A stretch of 64,000 nt of DNA from Chlorophyllum brunneum (taxonomy: Eukaryota; Basidiomycota; Agaricomycetes; Agaricales; Agaricaceae): contig OY756142.1 in NCBI GenBank assembly GCA_963576785.1, forward strand, positions 3,615,777 to 3,679,776, written 5' to 3'. The notes below the pieces were generated by a model that saw only the letters and a program-made list of their open reading frames with translations, made no database searches and was not told the DNA's origin. Positions 34,620-45,099 of this stretch are shown here, piece by piece (positions within the stretch are counted from its first letter, which is position 1; every line of letters begins with the position of its first letter). Made by a program: the position numbers and the translations under genes.

Positions 34620-34886
34620 AAGAAGCCTGCTCAAGTTCTAGTCACTTTCATCGCCCTCTTCACTACCACCGCTATTGCTACCCCCAGTCCAGGCAACGAC
34701 CGCCTCACAGTCAGAGGCTTCGTTTGTGACTTACTGGACCTGCTGTAGATGATGCGTGCAATGCTCTCTGTAAGCAAGAGGGTCATGGTAAAGGTGGTCA
34801 CTGCGTTGGTAAGTCCAGCCGGAGACATTGTGAAAGTTGATTTTTCACTCATGGCATACTTAGATGGTAGTTGCACCTGCAAGTGA
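34620..34886 (+). pseudogene. Defensin-like precursor, start lost and frameshifted
   Basis: Aligns with the A/B precursors from 34620, where AAG stands in place of ATG. The signal peptide and pro-region (ending TVRGFVCDLL) read through until a one-base deletion near 34736-34741. In the shifted frame all further cysteine positions are kept to the donor at 34809. A 55-nt phase-1 intron leads to exon 2 (34864-34886), which encodes a Cys-Thr-Cys end followed by Lys and a stop. It represents a divergent subfamily and faces away from the relic at 32.8 kb. Confidence 0.8.
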
Positions 34887-35654
34887 AGATTGAAGCATTC
34901 ACATGCATAGCGGGTAAAATGCTGTTTCTCTTATTCCTAACTCGACTTTCCTGACACTTCGGAGGTAGTAAGCAGCCTCCGTTTTATTGAATGGACACAG
35001 TAGTTGTTAATGTGTGAGAGTAGAGGATCGAGCGATCGAGCGAGTATCCAATTTCGTATTACTGGAATCAGATGGTATTTTTGAAATGAGCGGATTGTAC
35101 CGAAGCTAAGGACAAAATAGGAGAGCTGCGGCCCTATGCCACCGCGGAATTTATGACGAGGTGCACAGGGTATTTGACCGGCCGTTGACAACATCGGAAA
35201 CGCTATGTGAAGTATTTGCAAAGCTGAGTTAGAGCACGATTTAGATCGACGCTACAACACAGCAGAGAAAGGGTCCACAGAACTTAATGAACAGTGGATG
35301 CAGAGGCTGCTGACAAAGTGACGGAATAGGGGGGTACAGAGAAGGGAGTCTTCAAGGTCAACCGACTTCCCTCGTTTGCTTACTGCAGAGTATATGGGCC
35401 ACATCCTATCCCAGTACATCTCACGACTTGCCCTGGACTACTTGGACCTAGTCTCTTGTTCTCATTCAGGTGACAAATCAGTTCACCCCTACCAGGTGAC
35501 AATCGAAGAAGAAGGAACTTGAACCGCAGTCAGCAACATGGAGATGGCACAACTCCATTCACTACGATCGCAACCAAAACGCAAGTTTACTGTATTATAA
35601 TTCAACATCATAAATCTGTCCAACAGCTGGCATGATCATATTTGGAGGTATAAT
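34887..35654. other. Intergenic, nothing recognised
   Basis: Two short minus-strand frames show no domain or membrane character. No RNA gene seen. Confidence 0.35.
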
Positions 35655-36882
35655 TTAGTCAAAGAATTGACCGCCATTGATGGAGATCTATATTGACATG
35701 GTCAACCATGAAGGAAATTGTCATCAACGTGGAGCGAAGAATACCGTTTGTCCTGTGGTATATGCGGATTCCGGGGAAGCTAAGTATGATACAAGACTGG
35801 CAACTTCTTCCGGCTTCCCAGCGCGACCCACGACTGTCTTTTTGATTTCCTGGAATGGTATCAGGGTGTGAAGATGAGAATCCAAGACAGTGACTGAGAA
35901 TAATAAATCTCACGCTCTCCATTAGGGCTTCTGTGCTAGCTTTGTCCAGGCCCAGGGTTTGGACTGCGGACCAATTCAGCCAGCCGTGGTTCTGTTGTCT
36001 GGTAGGACTTACACAAAGGGGTATCAATGGGACCTGATGACTAGTAAGTATGCGACAGTGGTACAGGAAGGTCACCAACCAGGTGCATATGCGTTGACGG
36101 TAATACCATACTGTCCCAGCTCCCGTGCTTTTTTTTCCCATGTGGTATATCATGTGTCTCTGATATAATGGAAGCAGAATGAATACTCACCAGCACTTTG
36201 GGTTAAACCTCTGACGGCAAACTTTGATGCACAATATGCCGTCGTAGCTATGCCTGGTGGCTTTCAAGTTATCTGCGAGAGGTCAACAACCTGAAATTGC
36301 CATACCTTGCTTTCCCGCAACAGACGAGGCGCCGATAATTCTCCCGCCCTCTCCCTGGTTTATCATCACGTCCGCGGCATACTTATAACACAGAAAGACA
36401 CCACGAGCGTTCACTGACATGGTTTGATCCCAGACGTCGATACTGCCCACTATTTCACAGGTCAGTGCCTCGCTGCTCCCGACTAATAAGAATTTATCCC
36501 CTTACATGTTTCAATTGGACGGAAGCGAGCGATTCCTGCATTTGCGACCATCTATGTACTCGATAGTTGAGTTGATAATTCCTCAGCTAGAGCTCTTGCG
36601 ATGGGTAGTTGAGATAAGTCGACTCACCACGTGTAGACCACCAAGATTTTCGACTGTACTACCTACCATGTTCCTTACTTCACGTTCCTTGCTGACATCT
36701 GCAGTGTGGATATATGAACGACGTCCCAAGGTTGATATCTCTTGGTGCAATGTCTCTAAGGCTGGCATTTGAGAGGGTACGTCGTTTAGTGCAAGATCAA
36801 AGCCGTCTTTGGCAAGGCGGCGAGCGATGGCTGCTCCGATGCCCCTGGAAGCACCTGTAACGAGAGCGGTTCGTAGTGCCAT
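35655..36882 (-). CDS. Short-chain dehydrogenase/reductase (SDR)
   Basis: Exon 1 (36628-36882) starts MALRTALVTGASRGIGAAIA, with the TGxxxGxG NAD(P)-binding motif. Later exons give VANAGI (36506-36551), DQTMSVNARGVF and GASSVAGK (36306-36449), then AYCASKFAVRG with the catalytic Tyr-x3-Lys (36191-36253), ITVNAYAPG (36080-36127) and GPIDTPL. The end carries GRAGKPEEVASLVSYLAS and NGGQFFD with stop at 35655. The pattern is closest to diacetyl/acetoin-reductase-like SDRs, but substrate is not predictable. One junction near 36013 does not splice cleanly in frame, so either I have mis-set it or the gene carries a small lesion. It lies between the two terpene synthases. Confidence 0.75.
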
Positions 36883-37573
36883 GTTGAAGGATGCCTGAGC
36901 CCCAAGGCATGGGAATCCAGTTCTTATACATTCGGAGGAGTAAGCGAGGATGAGTCAACTAAGTATGATGCCAAGTGCAGATATATTTATATGTAGAAAT
37001 TCTTACATCTCCAGACATTCATACAACGACTGTTAAACATATAGCCTTTCCGTAATACAATCGGAGTAGTAAATTATCATCGACCCAGTCAAAGAATCTG
37101 GCTTTGTCTATGAAGACTTATCTTAGCGGCATATTGAATATAGTGGCACGGATATTTACCATCTTTATCCTTCACTATGAAACACGGGTTCCGATGATAT
37201 TAAGCATTCATGAAGGAGAGGTAGTTAGGTGTGAAGCGATGAGATGAAATACGAGAAGATGGGCGAAAGCCTGGGACCTTCCTGCCTGTCAGGGTGGGTC
37301 TACGAACCAGAAGGGGGAGAAGCCGCGAGGGTGAGTAGGGTCACTATACGTGGCTCTGTCACTGTCACGTTTCTCGGATACGTGACCGCTCGTCACTCCT
37401 TCTCCCGTGCGCCCCAGTTTGAATTCCGCACCCAGGGCAGATATCTACACCAGCTCTACACATGTTGCTATTCATCTACTGTTCCCAGATGCATGTCACC
37501 TCACTATAGTCTACAATTATCCAACCAGCTCAACTAGACTACCACTTCGCTCGTCTCTCGACGGATGTTCCCA
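36883..37573. other. Intergenic, nothing recognised
   Basis: No coding frame with recognisable features. Plus-strand 37244-37537 is open but compositionally featureless. Confidence 0.35.
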
Positions 37574-37841
37574 TTATGTGCCGAAGCACTGGCAAGCCCC
37601 CCCTGAAACAGGTTTAAATCACACGAGGTGAAATTCTCTGAGGATTCTGAGGTTAAAGGAGTGCGCGTCATCACTCACGGTTACAAATCCCAGCATGAAA
37701 TCCTCTCGCCGCACAGTAACGTATGCAGCCATTGGGGTCCCCTGTCTCGCATGGATCGAGAGCTGAAGAGGATAGTGAAGTCGCTAGGATTGGCATAGCA
37801 AAAAGGGAGATGAGGGCTATGATAATGTGAGCAGGTTTCAT
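37574..37841 (-). CDS. Divergent CSalphabeta defensin-like peptide precursor 1
   Basis: Exon 1 is 37679-37841, the intron 37603-37678 (76 nt, GTGAGT donor, phase 1) and exon 2 37574-37602, giving 63 aa. A signal peptide starts MKPAHIIIALISLFA. The mature region has cysteines spaced C-x7-C-x3-C-x9-C-x4-C-x-C, a compact CSalphabeta pattern. The last two cysteines (ACQCFGT) come only from exon 2, with the same intron phase and position as the tandem family. Sequence identity to A/B types is low outside the signal peptide and scaffold. The acceptor sits in a run of seven G, so the exact border deserves transcript support. Confidence 0.75.
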
Positions 37842-38269
37842 GGGTGCCGACGGTGAAGTGATGACGTGTGGAGAGCGAGGGGCCATTACCCGGGTTATGG
37901 TCGACCTTTAATAGCTAGGTCATAAGCTCACCTGCTGGAGCTTCATCTCCATGACCCGGAGTATCGGGGCAGGTTACTCTAAGTTCCACCACTCGACTGT
38001 CTTCTCTTACATATATGGCGTTACACTGCCTACGTGAGCCCCACAACATGCAGTGGGTCTTTATGAACACACGTTTAGTAAACATGATCCAGTAATCGAG
38101 TCTATGGAGCTACACATTTAATCCACCACCTCCTTGCTCTAATCAGACATTCGAAATAACCATCTTATCTGCGATAGAACAAAGATTATTCGTCCTATGT
38201 CAGCAGAGCAGACTCGGATACAAACGATCAACTCACCGAGAAGAGTAAAATGGACTTGAAGGTTGTCGC
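37842..38269. other. Intergenic spacer between two defensin-like genes
   Basis: Both neighbours are on the minus strand, so this holds the promoter of the 37.8 kb gene. No further gene seen. Confidence 0.35.
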
Positions 38270-38500
38270 TTAGTTCAAGCAGGTGCATTGGAGAATATCT
38301 AAATAACAGCCAGATCCTAGAGAAACGAGCATATAACGATATTCGAACTTACCAGTGCAACGACCGCCTTTTTTGCCTTCTTCCTTACAGACCGCTTCAC
38401 AAGCCTCATCGGTTCCAGGACCCAAGGTACAGATGTCTCCAGCAGCTACAGCTGTGGCAAAGAGGGCGATAAGTATGGCAAGGTATTGTGTGGGCCTCAT
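38270..38500 (-). CDS. Divergent CSalphabeta defensin-like peptide precursor 2
   Basis: Exon 1 is 38353-38500, the intron 38299-38352 (54 nt, GTAAGT donor, phase 1) and exon 2 38270-38298, giving 58 aa. It starts MRPTQYLAILIALFAT. Cysteines are spaced C-x9-C-x3-C-x9-C-x5-C-x-C, and the peptide ends CTCLN, close to CTCLH in the tandem family. The KEEGKKGGRC segment parallels KQEGNGKGGHC. There is almost no pro-region. The intron length is a multiple of three and has no stop, so intron retention would also give an open precursor, with an 18-residue insert containing one extra cysteine. Confidence 0.78.
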   Translation of the reverse strand: MRPTQYLAILIALFATAVAAGDICTLGPGTDEACEAVCKEEGKKGGRCTGKFEYRYMLVSLGSGCYLDILQCTCLN

Positions 38501-39320
38501 GGGGGTGATTTGTTGATATGAACTGGAGAGTGTCCGCTGGGGTTTAAATGCTTTTGATAAGACATCTTTTTGTGGTGCTACGAGCGGGTTGCTGTCGTTT
38601 CATCCATAGACAGGTGGTGCCAGTCAACACTGTCAAAACGTACGGTATGGAATGTCATAAATCCGTTTAGCGTGTTGAGACTAGTGGTTACCTGTCGGGC
38701 TTGGTTGGTATCTCGGTAAGTGTGATTGAGATTTGTTGGTCCCGAAGCTTATCAGCCGTTAACTAGGAAGCTGAGATGTAAAGTGTCTCATATTTTGTCG
38801 TCGGCTCCCTAAGGATAAAAGTCTTTAAAGCGGGCGTCCCAAGACTCCGGTAGTCAGTCGCATGATTTCCAACCAAGCAGTACGATAACCATTATGTCCT
38901 CTAGCCCATCTCAACCAGAACCTTCCACCTGCGTATGTCTCCATGAGTGGGCATAATATAGTAACAACACATCAGCTGGCGTACTTTTCCAATGATTCAT
39001 AGGCCTATGATATTTGCCATTCAGTCGTTGTCCATTGTTGTAATACGGCTCTAGATACGCTTCGGTACAGCCCCGCCAGAGGTTGTGGAATCTGAGGATA
39101 TGGATTATGCCATACCGATGGACAGACCAGAGTGCTTCAGCTTCCAAAGATGCATATTCAGTAATCACGCAATGAAGCTATATGTCCGGACCATTGGTGC
39201 AGTCTTGATGACCAAGAAGGTGGCTCGAGTATCCGTGGCAGTTCGGGTATCTGGAAGCACGGTCATACTTACCGGGTTGGTTATTATTCGTCGTAAATTT
39301 TAGGGCTGAACAAGGCTCTT
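38501..39320. other. Intergenic, mostly unrecognised
   Basis: No gene is supported. The right part may include decayed aminotransferase exons continuing into 39.3-39.8 kb. Confidence 0.3.
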
Positions 39321-39830
39321 GGTTGGATAGGCTCATCTTCTGGCCTGTGCTACTGCCCTTGCGGCACAAAAATTCATTGAAGAGGTAAACCTAGTCGTGG
39401 AGCATAGCTAGGTATGTCAGCAATACCTGCGTTTATTACAGTCGTTATGCTTAACCAAGAGAGCGTCTGTGTGGTCCAGATACACCGACAGCACCCTATG
39501 TTTACGATATCCGTGGCGGTGGTCTATTCTAGGGCTTTGAGTTCGACTACGGTGCCCTTGAAGCCTCATGGCTTGACTTTAAAGGAGGCAGAATGTGTAT
39601 TTCCGGGCATTGAAGAAGGGGCTCGCCATGATGGGGTTGATTGGGGTGGGAACCTCGAAGGGACAAAAGGCGATCACATCATTCTGGCGCCCGTTTACAA
39701 TGTTACAAAGGAGGAAGTTGGGATGATAGCCGAGATCGTTGTACGGGGTGTGGAAGAGGTCTTGAGAGAAGACAAATCGACATGGACGCATTTTATTTGT
39801 GGACCTTGTACAATGATCATTTGTTTTTGC
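39320..39830 (+). pseudogene. Remnant of a class III (PLP) aminotransferase
   Basis: One frame near 39329-39395 reads ACATALAAQKFIEEV, a block typical of class III aminotransferases (substrate-domain helix after the H-P/A-A-x-A motif). Near 39657-39760 another reads GDHIILAPVYNVTKEEV, the family's C-terminal signature. The N-terminal PLP-binding part and the Schiff-base lysine region were not found, and frames between blocks are interrupted. It is a truncated relic. Confidence 0.6.
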
Positions 39831-40413
39831 TTTGAGCATTCGAAGTAACAAATGGGTGCTCATTTCGTCCTGACTTAGTGCAGCCCAAGGCGGGCGTCAG
39901 GGCCAGGGCTTATACATAACCGAGGCAAGTTTCCCCGTACGAGTCTGACTCATCACTGCTGCGCACTACAGCTTGTTAACTGTGTTATGGGTGAAGTACA
40001 AAGTTTGTACAACCTGGCTTTCCATCAGAGTGTGTATTATCTGCGTCATCACATCCTCGGCAAATAAACATCACACCCCGAGGGATCGCTTTAGCGGTAC
40101 GGATACCATTGATTATCAGAATTGCGCCAGTGTATAGTGAGCCCCCACTTGCAGGATTATCTCAGGATGAGGTGAAAACTTCGCTAACACCCTGAGAGCG
40201 GGATTTAAGCGCAACCGATTTTACGTACTGCTCAATCCATAAGACCTGTTCTGGTTGCTGTCGAATATCATCCTAGACTTCTGGCATTTTTTCATAGAAG
40301 AAATGAAAATTCTGGTCCCAAACGATTTTGATCCTGAAATTGTGAATATATTATAAGTATGGATAAGGTGATTACGGTCGTTGCAACTCCTGCACGACCT
40401 ACTCTGATAAATC
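39831..40413. other. Intergenic, promoter region of the 40.4 kb peptide gene
   Basis: No gene seen. AT-rich sequence with TATTATAAG occurs near 40347. Confidence 0.3.
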
Positions 40414-40647
40414 ATGAACCACACACGAGCGGTCTTTGCCTTCGTTGCCGTCTTTGTTGCTAGCACGGTCGCTGTGCCTAGCACGCAACCCGATGGCGCA
40501 TGTGACGGAGAAAGATGTAATAAAGGTTGTATCGACCTTGGAGCTACATTGGGTCTTTGCGCGATAGGTCAGTCTCCGATGCATGCCAAGTGTTTATGCT
40601 GTCGATACGAGTAAAAATTAGATGGATGTGCTTGTATCGCCCCCTGA
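40414..40647 (+). CDS. Divergent CSalphabeta defensin-like peptide precursor 3
   Basis: Exon 1 is 40414-40567, the intron 40568-40621 (54 nt, GTCAGT donor, phase 1) and exon 2 40622-40647 (26 nt, the same length as in the tandem family), giving 59 aa. A signal peptide of about 20 residues starts MNHTRAVFAF. Cysteines are spaced C-x4-C-x3-C-x9-C-x4-C-x-C. The first gap is unusually short, and the peptide ends CACIAP. The unspliced frame would give a different cysteine-rich tail, so splicing decides the fold. Family membership rests on scaffold and intron, not on identity. Confidence 0.7.
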
Positions 40648-40839
40648 GGTGTATTGCAAAGAACTTCTCGGAGGGCTATTCTTCGGATTGAGGATGGGAT
40701 TAGTGGTTGATCTTGGCAGCGTTTCTATCTTCTCTCGCGTTGTCTGTATTGAATGGGTAGCTAGGTACTTTTTTACTGGGCGTCATTTATCAGTGGATCT
40801 GGAGTAAGTTGATAAGACTACTACGGAACAAACATTTTA

Positions 40840-42111
40840 CTACGCCCCTATGAGTAGGCTATCTTCCTGATCATGGAGAGTCATGACTCGACTGCGCTTG
40901 ATTTCTTGTCCGTCTAAATCGAAATAACGCTGGGATTCGAAGCTCCAATCGTCCACCCCACGAACCCACCGACCGATGCCACCGACATATGTCTGAACGA
41001 TCTCATCAATATCCTCTCCCCACGATGGTAAGGCAGCAACGTCTGCGAGAAACCCGTCAACGACGCCTTTTCCGTAGGCTTCTAACCTATCAGTAGCTTC
41101 GTGGAAAGATACATCTTGTTCGTGCATTATGATTGCGATGCCGTTATGTACGAGATGACCTAGGTCCCTTTCAACGACGAAGGAATAAATGTCCTTCGGG
41201 GAGTAAGCATTCGGAGTGAGGCGGGCGGTATTGAATAGGGCTTACATTTGCAATAGCTGCTATCTCCGCAGCCTTGGCTCTCAAGGAATCCAGGAGCGGA
41301 TGGTTATAAACTTCCTCTGGAATCCTAAGATTGAATTCCAAAACGGTGAGAGAAGGATACATTGCCGAAGTCCTACGACGGAGTTTGAGATAGTCGTCAA
41401 AGGTGCGGTATGTCTTGGTTTCACGATCTTTGACTTCCTGGACGATGGCTGACAAATAACGTTCCAAGCCGTGAAGAAAATGTTCAAGGCATAGAGCTCC
41501 AGGCTCAACTAGAGCGCATGCACGAATCCAAAAGCTGAAAAACCGGTTGTTTGAGTATGAATATGTCGTGACGGGGTGTAATTAGTGTTTACTCTCTTGC
41601 TACGGCACCGACAAAGACTTCTCCTTGGGGACGAGGTACGTCTGGATTCTTCATAGCATCTAGGATAATATCACACAGCTTCTGAGCTCCAGACGCGTCG
41701 GAAGCGTCAGTGAACTCATCGAAAAGAAGGATGAGCTCTGTTAAATCACTCCCCACACGAATAAAGGCTGTTTTGCCAAGCTAGTCAGCTAACGTACACC
41801 GTGACTTTGACTTCGGAGGACGTACGCTTATCAAACAAAGTACAGGTATGTGATGCAAGTAAAGCTAACGGTTTCTGAGCAACACGAGCACAACTACCGA
41901 GGAGAAGTAACATACCGCAGTCACATAAATCGAATGTTTTTCTGAGATCAGGTTTCTGGAAAGCGCCAAAGCTTTCGACCCAAGCAAGTGATTCGGTTTT
42001 GATTTCTTCGTAATGCTCGCTGAGGCCGCACTGCCAAGGCCAATTGACGAGGACGTCAGGAATCCTCACTACAGCTTTGGACGACGTGGTTTCCCCCGAT
42101 GGATTTGACAT
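40840..42111 (-). CDS. Sesquiterpene synthase B (paralogue of A)
   Basis: Five exons splice to 350 aa: 41916-42111, 41826-41864, 41593-41767, 41246-41534 and 40840-41193. Exons 2-5 have exactly the same lengths as in synthase A. The metal-binding motifs are DEFTD (95-99) and N233-D-I-Y-S237-F-V-V-E241, again split by a phase-0 intron after the Asn. A QRYF pair lies near the C-terminus. Class I terpene cyclase acting on farnesyl diphosphate in the cytosol; product unknown. It is inverted relative to synthase A and has its own upstream region free of the transposon. Confidence 0.9.
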
Positions 42112-45099
42112 TGTCTTTGAGGTTGTGTTGAGTGGTATGGATACTGGAATGGAACGCGAGTGGGTGGCATTTTATGTATGAAGTCCATAGCTTTGAAACG
42201 CCACTTAATTCGGAATAGAGTTTAGTTGCATTCTGCATGTCTTACGGGATCCTATGCACACAAATTTCACAATATACGCTTGACCTCTAATATACATATT
42301 AATGGCAGGTAGTATGACCAATCGTGTCGGGTAAGTGCAGTCAAATTGTTGACTGCGAAGTGCGAACACCCTCAGAATGTAGCGCACCGTTTCTAGGCTA
42401 ATCGCTGGGTGGCTGCTGTGGCTAACCTCGGAAAACACTGCAGTGGTTTTTCAGCCATTCTCCAGTTTGTCAATCACTTGGAACTCTGAACTCCCGATGA
42501 CCGTGGGTTGAGCCACGCCCCTCCTCGCCTCGCATGGTATTTCGCGTCGTGCTTCAATAAACTGGTTGATGGGCTATCTGCCGTGGGCTAAGGGCGTAGA
42601 GTCACGGAAATTGTTATACGGAGGTATCGTATTCATGATGTAATGGAGATATTATTATTCCTCACTGACCACGAATTTGCCGGATGTGCTAGGTTTGTCT
42701 CGCGATATTCCACGTCATCGTTCATAGGCTTCGTAAAGGAGAGAAAGTTAACCTCCTCCTTCATATCAAGCCACCTGGGTCCCATCATGGACTCGGATCA
42801 GGGTTGTGAAATGGATTGGCTAGTCCACGACATGGGAGGTACAATATCACCACTTTTAGATTCAATACATAGCAAGACAGGGTACTCGGTAAAATCACGG
42901 ACGGATCGGACCAGCTCACAAAAATCCTTCACTGAAATGGGAGATTCGCAGCATGAGATAAAACTTGGAGCAGGGTTGGGCAGTCATGGCAGGGATAAAA
43001 TGGCCACCGACTCTCAGAGTGTCAATTCTTTGTACGTGTAGCACAAATGTGACATCGCGTGACAGACGCGTTCTGTTTTCAACCATGTGCTGCTCCTCAA
43101 CATTCCTATAGAGACGACATTCGGAGCAATGATTTGAACAAACGCCTCCGAAAAATGTTCGGGGAAGAGGATATATATGAAGTACGCAACATGGAGGGTT
43201 GATATTCCACAATCGGTGGACTAGAATGTACTGTGTTGCTCTCTCTGTTGGGTAGCTTGGCACCATTTAGCAATGTTCCCAAGGCAGCAAAACGTCTTGG
43301 TTGAGGTCTCGTCGGCTATGTTAGTGGGGATGGCTTTTGAGTGGAGTGGGGGGGTTCGAGCACAAGTGTGGATGCAGGGAAGGATTTCCGAATGCTACCG
43401 AGAGTGTCACTGGTGATAGGTATATGCGGGTGCAGATGAGGTAGCATTTCTTCGAGGCTGTTCAAAAGCTCTGTTCGCGCAACACGAGAAATGGGACTGT
43501 AACAATACATCACATTGCTGCTGCGTCCTTAATCCTCCTTCCTTACCTTTGTCTTCATCAGTATATAAATCCTCTTCCGAATCGTCTTCTTCCTTTACTT
43601 TCGCCTTAAATATTTCCCACCTCCGAGTAAAGCCTCTCCGCTGGATAGCTTGGCACTGTTCCAAGTCGAGGGTTTCGGTGGAGTGGTGGACCTGGGTGGT
43701 AGTTGATGTGGAGGAATCACCGGTTTCCGCTCGAGCGAGGGGATGGCCCCTGTTTATTGTTTATGTGGTTTGGATTGAGAAGAGTCAGGAGCAGGTTGTG
43801 AGGTAAGCGTGATCCGCTTGCGAGACCGTCTTCCCTGTTGATTGCGAGTCAGTACCCTGTTTCGGGTACGGGACGACATAAAACGTCAATCTTATTCATC
43901 TTCTGGCAGTGTCCCGAATCATCAAAATTCAACCGAAATGGTATGAGTTCGATCTGATGTCTTGCACCAAAGTAGTAGTGACATAGGACGACTTGTAGGT
44001 ACAAGTTAAATGGTTCAAGCTTTCAAGAGCGGACTGCTCACTACGCAAGGAAATGGTAGTTGTGTCAATAGCATTGCTCCCTTGGTGTGCTGGAGTAAAC
44101 TCTAGGAGGGTTCAGAGGAGGAATTTACTGATCCCTATCTCAATGGTCCCTGCCAGGATGTCAGTTTCATTCAGTTGAGATGATAACCCATTAGCGTTGA
44201 GTTCAAACACTGCATGCTCAATGACCTATGTGGTTGTAAAGTCGTGGTACACGTCATCTCACAAAGACACAGCGCGGTGTGAAAGGGGTTGAGGGCAATG
44301 TAACTGCCGCGGTCGAAAGTACGCATGGGTTTGCATGCGATTCCTTCAGTAAGTTTACTTTTCCGCGCCGTGGCGTGGTCGTTCAACCATAATGTGAAAA
44401 CCTCTGAGGGTAACGACAGACATGAAATCTTTGTACATCATTCTCATAAACTGGGAGGTTTCCACAGGTAAAAGTGGATAGTATGGGGGGCAATCGACGG
44501 AGACCCAACTCTGGCCCAGTTGCTCTGGCTCCCGGTTGTTGATGTTCCTTGTTCCTTGGTTTCCATTCAATCCCAGAACCATCTGTCAACGAACGCATCT
44601 CAAATTTCATGAGTCAGAATTCATTCAAATACAAAGTGCATAGGATTCTGTAAGAGTTGCCACATGGGGTCGTACATGCCGTATTTGAATCAAGGATAAT
44701 ATACATACTATTACCCCTCAACTTGGGGCTGGAGTGTGTATCATCTCTCTCAGCTATGGTGGATAGCAGAACATGCAGGATGTCAAACCACTCTGTCCGA
44801 TGACTAACCTTGACGAATAGCTAGATTACGCTGGTGGGGACGATTCGACGATGACATCATTAGTGACCTGGAGTTCGTGGGCTTAATGGCTTGTGCATGC
44901 ACCTGGAGCATTTAGGTAAAGAAGGGGTATCTTACACAGCTGCCCAAATGCTTCTCAGTTATTGCTAGTGGCAGAACTTGGCGTTCCTGTCAATCACTAA
45001 TCAATGTTGATTGTATGATCTAACACACGCTCAGGTGATAGGGCAACGAGCAGTCTACTTCTCAGGTCGAATTCAGCTCTCTCTTCAGATCAACGACCC
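42112..45099. other. Three-kilobase region without a supported gene
   Basis: Short open frames occur on both strands (42643-43041, 43407-43664, 44355-44610), none with a recognisable domain. A copy of the GTGACA/CGCGTGACAGACGCG element lies at 43050-43077, linking this region to the duplications on the left. No RNA gene seen. Confidence 0.4.

Noticed and set aside
40568..40617. Alternative cysteine-rich ending (Cys-Leu-Cys-Cys) from the unspliced 40.4 kb frame
   Set aside because: The spliced form gives a 26-nt last exon and C-x4-C-x-C ending exactly as in the paralogues, so the unspliced ending is treated as intron sequence.
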